Below are positions 53,703-62,394 of a DNA stretch of 64,000 nt, in pieces (position 1 is the first letter of the stretch; the number at the start of each line of letters is the position of its first letter). The notes under the pieces are model-generated. The model was given only the letters and a program-made list of their open reading frames with translations, searched no databases and was not told the DNA's origin. The position numbers were made by a program, and so were the translations under genes. Source of the DNA: Marispirochaeta sp963667435 (lineage in GTDB: Bacteria > Spirochaetota > Spirochaetia > JC444 > Marispirochaetaceae); assembly GCA_963667435.1 (NCBI GenBank), contig OY763414.1, forward strand, positions 3,596,001 to 3,660,000. The letters run 5' to 3'.

Positions 53703-54773
53703 TCAGGAGGAGATGCTTTTGAGCATCTCTTCTCGTACGGTCACTTTTAGAGATTCCAGCAGTTCTTCCATGGAACCTTCGATAATGGAATCCAGCTTGT
53801 AGAGGGTGAGGTTTATGCGGTGGTCGGTAACCCGGTTCTGGGGGAAATTGTAGGTTCGGATCCGTTCTGAACGATCACCTGAACCGATCTGGCTTTTCCT
53901 GGCTTCAGACCGTTCCGCCTGCTTTCTGCTCTCTTCGGCTTCGAAGAGGCGTGCTCTTAAAACCTTCAGGGCTTTTGCCTTGTTCTTGTGCTGGGATTTC
54001 TCATCCTGACAGGAGACAACCAGCCCTGTAGGAAGGTGGGTAATCCGAATGGCTGAATCGGTGGTGTTAACGTGCTGTCCTCCGGCGCCCTGGGCACGGA
54101 AGGTATCTATTCTAAGATCGCTTTCGTTGACTTCTATGTCTGTCTCTTCAGCTTCGGGGAGTACTGCTACAGTTACAGCCGAGGTGTGGATTCTTCCTCC
54201 GGACTCGGTGGCGGGAACCCGCTGGACTCTGTGAACTCCGCTCTCATAACGGAGATTTTCGTAGACGTTTTTGCCGCTGACAGTATAAACAATCTCCTTG
54301 AAGCCTCCTAATTCCATCTGATTGGCTTCCATTATTTCGATTTTCCATCCTTTACCTTCTGCGAAGCGGGTATACATGCGGTAGAGGTCTGCGGCAAAGA
54401 GGGCGGCCTCGTCACCTCCCGTCCCTGCACGGATTTCCATAATGATGTTCTTGGAATCCAGCGGGTCTTTGGGAATTATCAGAAATTTGAGCTCCTGTTC
54501 CAGATTATCAAGCTGTTTTTCCAGGTCAGAGAGTTCTTCTTTGGCCATCTCCTTCATTTCCGGATCGGTCTCGCTCTCTGCAAGCTCTTTTGCATCGGAG
54601 AATTCGCTTTTCAGCTCTTTGTATCGCGTGTAGGCGGTGACGATTTCATTTACCTGAGAGTGTTCCTGCATCAGGTTCCGGTACCGCTTTATATCTTTCA
54701 TTATGTCCGGATCGGATATCAGGGTTTCCAGTTCTTTGTGCCGAAGGACATACTCTTCCAGTTTATCAAACAT
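53703..54773 (-). CDS. prfA: Peptide chain release factor 1
   Basis: 356 residues from ATG 54773 (MFDKLEEYVL), the conserved N-terminus. A longer in-frame start at 54893 would add about 40 unrelated residues. The GGQ motif is in AQGAGGQHVNTTDSAIRITH near 231. The codon-recognition segment lies in the usual place (PATESGGRIHTSAVTVA). RF1 reads UAA/UAG. First gene of prfA-prmC-rel on the minus strand. Confidence 0.95.
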   Translation of the reverse strand: MFDKLEEYVLRHKELETLISDPDIMKDIKRYRNLMQEHSQVNEIVTAYTRYKELKSEFSDAKELAESETDPEMKEMAKEELSDLEKQLDNLEQELKFLIIPKDPLDSKNIIMEIRAGTGGDEAALFAADLYRMYTRFAEGKGWKIEIMEANQMELGGFKEIVYTVSGKNVYENLRYESGVHRVQRVPATESGGRIHTSAVTVAVLPEAEETDIEVNESDLRIDTFRAQGAGGQHVNTTDSAIRITHLPTGLVVSCQDEKSQHKNKAKALKVLRARLFEAEESRKQAERSEARKSQIGSGDRSERIRTYNFPQNRVTDHRINLTLYKLDSIIEGSMEELLESLKVTVREEMLKSISS

Positions 54774-55006
54774 AGGGCTTTCGCTCTCTCCTCTCACCCG
54801 CGAGCCGGTAATGGGTACCGGATAATTTCTGCGTTTATGAAAGTATAGAATAGCAGATCTCTTTCTTCGCATAAAGAGGCAGGAGCTGAGCATCCTGATC
54901 CTGCCTGCACCCGGTACTTATGCTTTAACAGTATGGAAACTGATATCTCATCAAAAAATAACCCTGCACTGGAATAAAAAAGAACCAATAAAACGGAGAG
55001 TGCTGC

Positions 55007-56635
55007 ATGAAAAAAGCATTATTGTTATTTGTAAGTTTTATAGTTCTCCTTAGCTCCTGTGCGACGCGGATGATTAAGGTGGAAAACCTGAAAATGCAGG
55101 AAACCGGTGTATATGAGACCGGTCTTTACGATGAGAGTGCCGCGGAAATTGTCGAGTTCTATGCCCCGGAAAAGAAAGTCTTCTTTACCAACGGCAAAGA
55201 CGGCAGCCTTGTAATTCTTCAGGACAATAACGGAACCCTGACGGAACAGAAAAAAATCAGCTTTGATCAGGGTGATGTAAACAGTGTGTCAGTTCATGGG
55301 AATCTTGCTGCTGTTGCGGTTGCAGATGGGGATAAGACCAGAAACGGAAAGGTCTACTTTATCAATGCTTCAAGTGGCGAAAAGCTCGGTTCAGTTGCAG
55401 TCGGAGCTCTTCCCGATATGGTTACCTTCTCCCCTGATGGTAAATATGTTCTGTCCGCCAATGAAGGTGAACCCAACGAAGAATATAAGGTGGATCCTGT
55501 CGGTTCTGTTTCAATTATCAAGGTGAATGCCGTTGAACCTTCCATGTCTGTTGTTACAACCCTGACTTTTTCCGAATCAGTTGCTGCTCCCAGCGAAAGC
55601 GGTATTCCTGTCCGAACCCATGACTATCTGAAGGAATTCCGTCCAGACTACTCTTTTGCAAAGGATATCGAACCTGAATACATTGCGGTGGACGGAAAAT
55701 CGAAATATGCCTACGTTTCCTGCCAGGAGAACAACGCCGTTGCCAAGATTGATATAGTTGCGGGAAAAGTTGTTACCCTCAAGTCTCTGGGATACAAGGA
55801 TTATACAAGCTGCGGTGTCGACTTTATCGAAGACGGTAAGGCGGAAATTGTTTCAGAGCCTTATTACGGTATTTACATGCCCGATTCCATTACCACCTTC
55901 GAGGTTGACGGTAAAACATACATTGCCACCGCCAACGAAGGCGACGACCGGGCGGACTGGGAAGATGGAACTGAGTTTGAAGACCATGACGTTGCAAAAG
56001 CAAAGAGCCTGATTAAGGATTTCGGTCTCACCCTGGATGCATCCCTCTTGAATGAAAAAGGTGAACTCAAAAGCGACTACAAGAGCGTCCGGGTTTCTCC
56101 CTACGATTGTGTTGATACTGACGGTGATGGGGATATTGATATTCTGGTGGGATTCGGCGGTCGTTCTTTTACCATCTGGGACGAGAATCTGAACAAGGTT
56201 TATGACAGCGGCAGTCTGTTTGAAACCTATACTGCCGGCGTAAACAAAAGCAGCTTTAACTCCAGTAACGACAACCTGCTTGTTGATGATCGAAGTCCCA
56301 AGAAGGGGCCCGAGCCCGAAGCCATTGCAGCAGGAAAAATCGGAGGGACTCCGCTTCTGTTTGTCGGTCTTGAGCGCTTTGGCGGTATTTTTTCCTTCGA
56401 TGTTTCTGTTCCTGCGGAGCCGAAAATGCTTGATTATGTTACCAGCCGGAATTTAAAGGCTGCCGTTGATGCGGAGGGTGAGTATACCGATACTTCCTCT
56501 GCGAATACCGGGGACCTCGGGCCCGAGGGATTTCACTTTATCAGTGCCGATGAGAGTGGTACCGGAAATGCCCAGCTTGTTGTAGGCAATGAAGTGAGCG
56601 GAACCGTGCGGGTGTACAGCCTTATTACTGAATAA
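55007..56635 (+). CDS. Choice-of-anchor I type lipoprotein
   Basis: 542 residues. Lipoprotein signal peptide with lipobox LLSSC (Cys18). The rest is beta-propeller-like: VTFSPDGKYVLSANEGEPNEE, EPEYIAVDGKSKYAYVSCQENNAVAKI, TFEVDGKTYIATANEGDDR and PEAIAAGKIGGTPLLFVGLERFGGIFSF. This matches my memory of the choice-of-anchor I/YncE-like domain often found in surface or phosphate-related proteins. An Asp-rich loop DTDGDGDIDILVGF may bind calcium. Function unknown. The 233-base divergent gap to prfA holds an 8-bp hairpin (AGGCAGGA/TCCTGCCT). Confidence 0.8.
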   Translation: MKKALLLFVSFIVLLSSCATRMIKVENLKMQETGVYETGLYDESAAEIVEFYAPEKKVFFTNGKDGSLVILQDNNGTLTEQKKISFDQGDVNSVSVHGNLAAVAVADGDKTRNGKVYFINASSGEKLGSVAVGALPDMVTFSPDGKYVLSANEGEPNEEYKVDPVGSVSIIKVNAVEPSMSVVTTLTFSESVAAPSESGIPVRTHDYLKEFRPDYSFAKDIEPEYIAVDGKSKYAYVSCQENNAVAKIDIVAGKVVTLKSLGYKDYTSCGVDFIEDGKAEIVSEPYYGIYMPDSITTFEVDGKTYIATANEGDDRADWEDGTEFEDHDVAKAKSLIKDFGLTLDASLLNEKGELKSDYKSVRVSPYDCVDTDGDGDIDILVGFGGRSFTIWDENLNKVYDSGSLFETYTAGVNKSSFNSSNDNLLVDDRSPKKGPEPEAIAAGKIGGTPLLFVGLERFGGIFSFDVSVPAEPKMLDYVTSRNLKAAVDAEGEYTDTSSANTGDLGPEGFHFISADESGTGNAQLVVGNEVSGTVRVYSLITE

Positions 56636-56640
56636 TATTA

Positions 56641-56686
56641 GTTTTATCTGTTCTGCCGGCGGAGAAATCCGCCGGTTAGATAAAAC
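56641..56686. terminator. Bidirectional terminator
   Basis: GTTTTATCT ... GCCGGCGGA-GAAA-TCCGCCGGT ... AGATAAAAC pairs inner and outer arms. It lies between convergent genes with T/A-rich flanks on both sides. Confidence 0.8.
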
Positions 56687-57292
56687 TTATTCACCCTCCG
56701 GTTCAATTTGGAGGGTATTTTCTTTCTCTTTCTCCCGGCGATCCTTGCTGTTGAATCCGAAAAGGGATCCGCAGATGCCTCCCAGAATGTGGGCAGTCTG
56801 GGATATTTCATCGTTGCCGGTGATCATTATGAACTCCTTCAGCAAATAGAGAACTACAATTAGTATAAAAGTGAGGGGAATATCCCCGTTTTTAACGTTT
56901 GTAAATGATGCTAAAAGAATCATCATAAAGACGATTCCCGACGCACCTAAAAGGGCTGTGTGAAAAAAAAGAGTGTTCACAAATCCGGTCACCAGGGCTG
57001 TGAAAAAGATCATCCAGAGGAGACGTCCGGAGCCGTACTTTTCTTCAAGGATCGGTCCGATAAGCAGAATAATGGCGAAGTTGCTTAAAAGATGTTCCCA
57101 GCTTGCATGTCCGATTACATGGCTCACTAACCGCACCCAGGCAAAGGGATTGTTGAAAGAGAAGTAACCCTGGGGCAATGCTGTAAAGAGTTTGAGAGTC
57201 AGATTTGCGCCGGTGGTACTGTCAATAATCAGGACTGCCGCCGCGGCGAGGGTGAAGGTGAGTGTAACCGGGGCATTGTAACGGATACGCAT
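56687..57292 (-). CDS. Rhomboid-family intramembrane serine protease
   Basis: 201 residues from ATG 57292, chosen for GGAG 8 bases upstream over the longer start at 57331. Six or so membrane helices. Catalytic Ser in ALLGASGIVFMMI and His in TAHILGGICGSLFG; the conserved HASWEHLLSNF lies in between-helix position as expected. Rhomboids cut within membranes; the substrate is unknown. Confidence 0.88.
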   Translation of the reverse strand: MRIRYNAPVTLTFTLAAAAVLIIDSTTGANLTLKLFTALPQGYFSFNNPFAWVRLVSHVIGHASWEHLLSNFAIILLIGPILEEKYGSGRLLWMIFFTALVTGFVNTLFFHTALLGASGIVFMMILLASFTNVKNGDIPLTFILIVVLYLLKEFIMITGNDEISQTAHILGGICGSLFGFNSKDRREKEKENTLQIEPEGE

Positions 57293-57406
57293 GGTTTGTC
57301 TCCGGGCAAAGTTGATACTTAAGTGTAACATGGAAGTTTTTTTTATTCAGCTGATGCATTTTTACTATTAATTGCTTACATTTATTACGGAAGGAGGAAC
57401 AACACT

Positions 57407-57979
57407 GTGACCCCTACAAATCAGAAAGGTTTGAGTTTGTTGCAGAACGGTAAGTACACGGAAGCCATAGATGTGTTTCTTGAGGTACTCTACGACGATC
57501 CTCTTGACCAGGAGGCTATGCGCAATATCGGCATAGCCTATACGGAAGCTGGAATGAACCATGAAGCCATCAAGGCTCTGGATTTCTATCTGAATATGTG
57601 GCCTGAGGATGCTGAAGCCCTCGAGGGGCTGGGATGTGCTTATTACCGGCAGAAAGCATATTTCAAAGCCCAGGAGATTTTCAGAAAGTCTCTGGAGATA
57701 CACCCTGACAGTGCTTCGGTATTCAGGAATCTTGGCCTGGTGCAGCTTTCTTTGAACCAGAAGGAAGAAGGATATGAAAACCTCAAACGGGCTCATATGC
57801 TCAATCTTTTTGATTATAAAACAGCTTACGCATTTGCTGCAGCCTGTCAGAAAACAGGACGAAATGATGAGGCCATGGAGATTCTCACGGAACTGCTTCA
57901 GGATCATATTCCCAAGGATCTGGAAGAGAGTGTCCGCAGAGCGCTTGAGGCTCTGAGGAAGTCGTCCAGGCTCCGTTGA
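57407..57979 (+). CDS. TPR-repeat protein
   Basis: 190 residues, GTG start with AAGGAGG 11 bases before. Four to five TPR units (LLQNGKYTEAIDVFLEVLY, EAMRNIGIAYTEAGMNHEAIK, EALEGLGCAYYRQKAYFKAQE, SVFRNLGLVQLSLNQKEEG). No signal peptide. The 46-base gap to the fliG-like gene suggests linked expression. Confidence 0.85.
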   Translation: MTPTNQKGLSLLQNGKYTEAIDVFLEVLYDDPLDQEAMRNIGIAYTEAGMNHEAIKALDFYLNMWPEDAEALEGLGCAYYRQKAYFKAQEIFRKSLEIHPDSASVFRNLGLVQLSLNQKEEGYENLKRAHMLNLFDYKTAYAFAAACQKTGRNDEAMEILTELLQDHIPKDLEESVRRALEALRKSSRLR

Positions 57980-58025
57980 TCCTTCGTTGACGATAGACGG
58001 TTTGCCCTGATACACTCATTTACAT

Positions 58026-59219
58026 ATGAATATGCGGCGCAAGATCTCAAATGCATACTCCGGTAAAAGCGGTGTTCCGGATCCGGATAAGGATGATAAA
58101 AAGCCTGAAGTCCGGTCTGTAAGCTGGCAGCAGTTTGATCAGAAACCGGCGACAGCAAAAAAGCCTGCAGCTGCAGGTGTTGCGAAACCCTCTGAGATTC
58201 CGCCGGGACTGCTGAAAACCGGCACTGAACCTCAGGAGAATGAAGGGGTACGCAAGGCCGCCAAGTTTCTTCTTCTTCTGGGACAGGACGAGGCTGCAGA
58301 GATTATGCGGCACCTTACGGAAGATGAGCTTTTTGATATTTCTTCCGCCATGGCAGGTATTAAACAGGTTTCCAAAGTTGAGGCGGAAGGTATTCTCAAG
58401 GAATTCGGCTTTCTTAAAGTTCCTCCCCATTCCTCCTCCGGCGGTGTGGATGTAGCCCGTTCATTTCTAACCACTGCTTTCGGGACTGAAAAGGCGGGGG
58501 TGGTACTGAAAAAGGTTCTACCCTTCGGTGATGAAAAACCCTTTGCATTTCTTGAGGACTATGAAGCCCATCAGATAAGTGCACTGCTGAAAAAAGAACC
58601 CTCCCGTGTTGTGGCGATTGTGCTGCGCTTCCTGGATGCAAAAAAGGCCTCGTCGATCCTCCAGTCCCTGCCAGCTTCTCTTCGTGTGGATGTGCTGAAA
58701 AGTCTCGGGCATATGGAACGCCTTGATACCAATGCCCTGGAGCGAATGCAGGATGTTCTGCGTGAGAAGATCCGCTCCCAGGGTAAGATTGTTACTCAGG
58801 AGGTGGACGGACCATCCGCTCTGGCGGCAATTCTCAAGCATATGTCACTGGATCAGGAGGAACGTCTTCTTGGTGTTATCGATGAAGCAAACCCGGAACT
58901 TGGCAGGGAGATAAAAGACAAGGTATATACCCTGGATCTGATCCTCAATGTTGAAGACCGGGAATTGCAGATGGTTTTGCGTACTCATCCCGACGAGGAT
59001 ATTGCCCGGATGCTTAAAGGTCGGGATATGCGGGTGAGGGAGAAGATTATGCAGAATCTCTCAGAGCGGCGGCGTCAGCTTATAGAAGAGGAAATAGGCT
59101 ATATGGGCGCGATTCCCCGGCGTGAGGCCGACGAGGCTGCAAAGGAATTTCTTGATTACCTGATTAAGCTTTCGGACCAGGGAGATATTCACTTCCTGGA
59201 CAGGGAAGAACTTGTTTAG
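58026..59219 (+). CDS. fliG: FliG-family flagellar switch protein (divergent paralogue)
   Basis: 397 residues. A Pro/Lys/Ala-rich extra N-terminus (1-70) precedes the FliG N-domain (RKAAKFLLLLGQDEAAEIMRHL), middle domain and C-terminal motor domain (LDLILNVEDRELQMVLRT, IARMLKGRDMRVREKIMQNL, EEIGYMGAIPRREADEA). The middle EHPQ motif (normally NEHPQTIAL) reads KKEPSRVVAI. Spirochaetes commonly have two FliG proteins; this looks like the atypical one. FliG couples the stator to rotor torque. No other flagellar gene is nearby. Confidence 0.85.
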   Translation: MNMRRKISNAYSGKSGVPDPDKDDKKPEVRSVSWQQFDQKPATAKKPAAAGVAKPSEIPPGLLKTGTEPQENEGVRKAAKFLLLLGQDEAAEIMRHLTEDELFDISSAMAGIKQVSKVEAEGILKEFGFLKVPPHSSSGGVDVARSFLTTAFGTEKAGVVLKKVLPFGDEKPFAFLEDYEAHQISALLKKEPSRVVAIVLRFLDAKKASSILQSLPASLRVDVLKSLGHMERLDTNALERMQDVLREKIRSQGKIVTQEVDGPSALAAILKHMSLDQEERLLGVIDEANPELGREIKDKVYTLDLILNVEDRELQMVLRTHPDEDIARMLKGRDMRVREKIMQNLSERRRQLIEEEIGYMGAIPRREADEAAKEFLDYLIKLSDQGDIHFLDREELV

Positions 59220-59227
59220 AGGTGCTC

Positions 59228-59653
59228 TCAGCTCTGTTTGAAGTCCGGGAAATGATATTCGATTCCGCCGTTTGAGCGGATTTCCATGCTTGCATATCCC
59301 CTCTGGGCCATACTTTCCAGAATTTTCGCAGCGATTGTTATGGTCAGTTCGGTTTCTACCGCAGCCAGGGCCGGGGTGAGAACTCCTCTGTTTTCTTTAG
59401 CACATTTAAGGATCAGCCGTTCCTGCTCGTCTCCGGTGAGGGATTTCGGTTTTGTTTCTCGTCGGGGATCCTCGATTTTCCGTGACGGACTTGAGCTGAT
59501 CCGCCGGTCAATACCCTTCATTATGGGAAGAATTCCGGTAAAAAAGAGCGGGATTGCAATAAACGGGTTGTGCAGCCAGATTGCCAAGAATCCAAAGAAC
59601 GCTGTGAATCCTATGCCGGTGAATATCTGGCTGTTTCCTGATCGTCTGCCCAT
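59228..59653 (-). CDS. Membrane protein with C-terminal winged-helix-like domain
   Basis: 141 residues from ATG 59653 (MGRRSGNSQIF); the longer frame to 59776 overlaps the cupin gene and is less likely. Two membrane helices (about 11-45, FTAFFGFLAIWL and PLFFTGILPI), then a helical-beta C-terminal part (LILKCAKENRGVLTPALAAVE, MAQRGYASMEIRSNGGIEYHF) resembling a winged helix. Family not recognised. Confidence 0.6.
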   Translation of the reverse strand: MGRRSGNSQIFTGIGFTAFFGFLAIWLHNPFIAIPLFFTGILPIMKGIDRRISSSPSRKIEDPRRETKPKSLTGDEQERLILKCAKENRGVLTPALAAVETELTITIAAKILESMAQRGYASMEIRSNGGIEYHFPDFKQS

Positions 59654-59699
59654 GAATGCATAGTAGCCGAAGCTTGCCGGTCTGGCAATCTTCCGCTGC

Positions 59700-60035
59700 C
59701 TAAAGATCGTCCCGAGGGGGAGAAAAAATATCCAGCAGAACCGAAGGTTCGTCAAATGTCCGTGCACTGTGTTCAATCCCTACCGGGGCGTGATACCAGT
59801 CTCCGGGCAGAAGCTCCTGTACTTTTCCGCCGATGGTCATACCCATTCTTCCGCTCACAAGGTAGCCCATCTGCTCGTTCTCTGCATGGGTGTGTGGAGG
59901 GAACTGCTTGTGGGCTGGAAAGTGATACTCCACCACCTGAAGATTGTCGCCGGTATAGATAAAGCGCTCTACATTTCCCTCAACAATCTCTTTTTTCATT
60001 TTTGTCGCATTGAAAAAATTCAGAATCTCTTTCAT
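59700..60035 (-). CDS. Cupin-domain protein
   Basis: 111 residues from ATG 60035; an in-frame GTG at 60053 is possible. Single beta-barrel cupin with motif 1 HFPAHKQFPPHTHAENEQMGYLVSG and motif 2 LLPGDWYHAPVGIEHSARTF, with metal-type ligands in HTHxENE and His. Small metal-binding cupin; the substrate is unknown. Its RBS region is part of a strong hairpin. Confidence 0.85.
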   Translation of the reverse strand: MKEILNFFNATKMKKEIVEGNVERFIYTGDNLQVVEYHFPAHKQFPPHTHAENEQMGYLVSGRMGMTIGGKVQELLPGDWYHAPVGIEHSARTFDEPSVLLDIFSPPRDDL

Positions 60036-60053
60036 GAAAATACTATACAACAC

Positions 60054-60080
60054 CTTCCCCCGGAAGTCATCCGGGGGAAG
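60054..60080 (-). terminator. Strong hairpin between cstA and cupin gene
   Basis: A perfect 11-bp stem CTTCCCCCGGA-AGTCA-TCCGGGGGAAG. On the minus strand it follows the cstA stop by 13 bases and holds the GGGGAAG that could be the cupin RBS. No T-tract follows on the minus strand. Confidence 0.55.
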
Positions 60081-60093
60081 AGTTGAAAAAAAA

Positions 60094-61521
60094 TCAGGCA
60101 GAAGCTGTCTTGAGGCTGTTCTTTGAAAGCGAAACCATAAAGAGTGCGAAAACTACTACCGCTGCGGCGATGCCGACAGGGTAGGATATACTCTCTGAGA
60201 GCTTGAATCCTTCGGGTGCCTGCAGGATGTAGGTGGTTACCACGGCGGTCATGAATGTTGCCGGGATGGTGGCAAGCCAGTGAAAACGCTTGTTTACCGC
60301 CAGATAGGCAGCGGATGCCCAGAGTACGATTGTTGCCAGTGTCTGGTTGGACCAGGCAAAGTACCTCCAGATAATCGAAAAATCGATGAAGGTAAGGACA
60401 AAACCCAGGGTGAACAGAGGCAGGGCAACAAGTAGACGCTTTTTAATGGGAGTCTGATCCATGTTCATTGAATCCGCAATGGTGAGCCGGGCAGAGCGGA
60501 AGGCGGTATCCCCGGAGGTAATGGGACAGGCAATTACACCGAGGATGGCAAGCATACCGCCAACTGTTCCCAGCAGACCTATAGAAACCTTGTTTACCAC
60601 AAGTGCTGCACCGCCTTCTGCTGCTACCGCCTGCAGGCCTGCAACGCCACCGTCAAAGAAGGTCATTGCCGCTGCAGCCCAGATAAGGGCAATAATACCT
60701 TCACCCACCATGGCTCCGTAGAATACCCGACGGCCGTATTTTTCATTGGGAAGGCAGCGGGACATTATGGGAGACTGGGTTGAATGGAAGCCGGAGATGG
60801 CTCCGCAGGCAATGGTAATAAAGAGCATGGGCCAGATGGAGAGACCCTTGGGATGCATGTTTTTCAGGGTGATTTCGGGGATAGGCATGCGGCCGAAAAT
60901 CAACGCCCCGGCTACTCCGAGGGCCATAATCAGCAATACCGCACCAAATACGGGGTAGAGGCGGCCGATAACCTTATCCACCGGTACAACGGTGGCAATA
61001 AAGTAATAGGCCAGGATCAGCAGCAGCCAGAACTGCTTATTTGCGAATACTCCGCTCATCCCGAGATTTGCAAGAAGTCCTGCCGGACCGTACATAAATA
61101 CGGTTCCAACAAGCAGCAGAAGTACCACGGAGAATACCCGCATAACCATGCGTATCTTATCTCCCAGGTATATTCCTACTATCTCTGCAATGCTTTTTCC
61201 TTCATGCCGTACGGAAAGCATCCCCGAGAAGTAGTCGTGTACGCCGCCGGCAAAAATTGTTCCCAGAACTATCCACAGGAAGGATGCCGGCCCGAAAAGT
61301 GCGCCCATTACTGCGCCGAAAATCGGACCAAGGCCGGCAATATTCAGAAGTTGAATAAGAAAGATCTTGTACCAGGGCAGTTCGACAAAATCGATACCGT
61401 CTGCCATGGTGACCGCAGGTGTCTTGCGTGACGGGTCTACACCGAATACCTTGTCGACAACGGCACCGTAGACGAAATAACCGCCAATCAGTACGGCCAG
61501 GGATAGAATAAAACTGATCAT
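60094..61521 (-). CDS. cstA: CstA-family carbon-starvation / pyruvate-type transporter
   Basis: 475 residues with about 13 membrane helices and CstA motifs (SPIMSRCLPNEKYGRRVFYG, CPITSGDTAFRSARLTIAD, IWRYFAWSNQTLATIVLW). Shorter than E. coli CstA (about 700), as in many bacteria. Family members import pyruvate or peptides. It is next to a LytS/LytTR pair that may control it, as BtsSR controls btsT in E. coli. Confidence 0.9.
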   Translation of the reverse strand: MISFILSLAVLIGGYFVYGAVVDKVFGVDPSRKTPAVTMADGIDFVELPWYKIFLIQLLNIAGLGPIFGAVMGALFGPASFLWIVLGTIFAGGVHDYFSGMLSVRHEGKSIAEIVGIYLGDKIRMVMRVFSVVLLLLVGTVFMYGPAGLLANLGMSGVFANKQFWLLLILAYYFIATVVPVDKVIGRLYPVFGAVLLIMALGVAGALIFGRMPIPEITLKNMHPKGLSIWPMLFITIACGAISGFHSTQSPIMSRCLPNEKYGRRVFYGAMVGEGIIALIWAAAAMTFFDGGVAGLQAVAAEGGAALVVNKVSIGLLGTVGGMLAILGVIACPITSGDTAFRSARLTIADSMNMDQTPIKKRLLVALPLFTLGFVLTFIDFSIIWRYFAWSNQTLATIVLWASAAYLAVNKRFHWLATIPATFMTAVVTTYILQAPEGFKLSESISYPVGIAAAVVVFALFMVSLSKNSLKTASA

Positions 61522-61564
61522 TAAGATTCCTCCGTTTGGTAAGTATGTGGAGGTACTCTACTGG

Positions 61565-61610
61565 ATTCTACGGCGGAAAGGAGAAAATCGGCACGAAATG
61601 CCTGAATCGG
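61565..61610 (-). promoter_or_regulatory. Candidate LytTR-type operator and cstA promoter
   Basis: On the minus strand CCGATT occurs twice (plus-strand AATCGG at 61586-61591 and 61605-61610), starts 19 bases apart. The copies lie at and just upstream of a weak -35 that precedes TAGAAT (61565-61570). Direct repeats about two helical turns apart are typical of LytTR-activated promoters. Confidence 0.35.
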
Positions 61611-61638
61611 GGTATGAACTGCATTGACGGAGGGAAAA

Positions 61639-62385
61639 TCAGAGGTTCAGTCGTCTCCGGAACTCGGCAATATGTCCACGGGATACGGGAATCCGCTCTT
61701 TGATACCTCTGAGCTCCAGCATGTAGGTGTTATTTACCCAGAGGTCAATGCGGTCCACATATGCAGTGTTTACAATAAAGCTTCTGTGGGAGCGGATAAA
61801 ATCAGGCAGGTCAAGCTGCTCTTCTAACTGCCAGAACGGCGTTGTATAGAAGAACTCACCCCGTTGTGAGACAATTCGCACCTCCTTGCCGCGGGCTTCC
61901 ACAAAGAGTATTTCCTGCTGCTTCAGGGGGATTATTGTATCTCCGGCATAGACAGGTAGCGGTTTCGGATCTTCCCCGGTTCTCATTGTTACGGAGCGGA
62001 CAAGCTGTTCCAGATCACGGAGAGATGGAGGCCGTGTCTGCAGTCTTGAGAGGGTTTTCTTTAACCGTTCCATGGAAACAGGTTTAAGCAGATAGTCTAT
62101 GGCCTGAACCTCAAAGGCTTCAATGGCAAACTCATCAAAAGCGGTTTGAAACACAATGTGGGGAGGATCTGCCTGGTGTACAATCTCCCTCGCTGCCTCT
62201 ATTCCGGTTTTTCCCGGCATCTGAACATCCAGAAACAGCAGGTCCGGGTTGAGCTTCCGGGTCAGTTCCACTGCGTCCAGGCCGTTTTCTCCCTCGCCAA
62301 TAACATTGATGTTCTCCACCTGTTCCAGCAGGTAGCGGAGTTCTTCCCTTGCCAGGGGTTCGTCATCAATGATCAGTACACGCAT
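61639..62385 (-). CDS. LytTR-family response regulator
   Basis: 248 residues. Receiver domain (1-120): acidic pair in IDDEPLA, phospho-Asp in LLFLDVQMPG, Thr in FQTAFDEFAIEAF, Lys in LLKPVS. LytTR DNA-binding domain (about 145-245): EILFVEARGKEVRI, IRSHRSFIVNTAYVDRI, ERIPVSRGHIAEFRR. Cognate of the LytS kinase 9 bases upstream, likely regulating cstA. Confidence 0.94.
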   Translation of the reverse strand: MRVLIIDDEPLAREELRYLLEQVENINVIGEGENGLDAVELTRKLNPDLLFLDVQMPGKTGIEAAREIVHQADPPHIVFQTAFDEFAIEAFEVQAIDYLLKPVSMERLKKTLSRLQTRPPSLRDLEQLVRSVTMRTGEDPKPLPVYAGDTIIPLKQQEILFVEARGKEVRIVSQRGEFFYTTPFWQLEEQLDLPDFIRSHRSFIVNTAYVDRIDLWVNNTYMLELRGIKERIPVSRGHIAEFRRRLNL

Positions 62386-62394
62386 CTTTTCCGC

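Noticed and set aside
54774..54893. N-terminal extension of RF1
   Set aside because: The 40 extra residues are unlike the family, while MFDKLEEYVL is the conserved start.
60784..61431. Plus-strand frame (215 codons) opposite cstA
   Set aside because: Polar, His/Gly/Gln-rich antisense of a membrane protein gene; no RBS.
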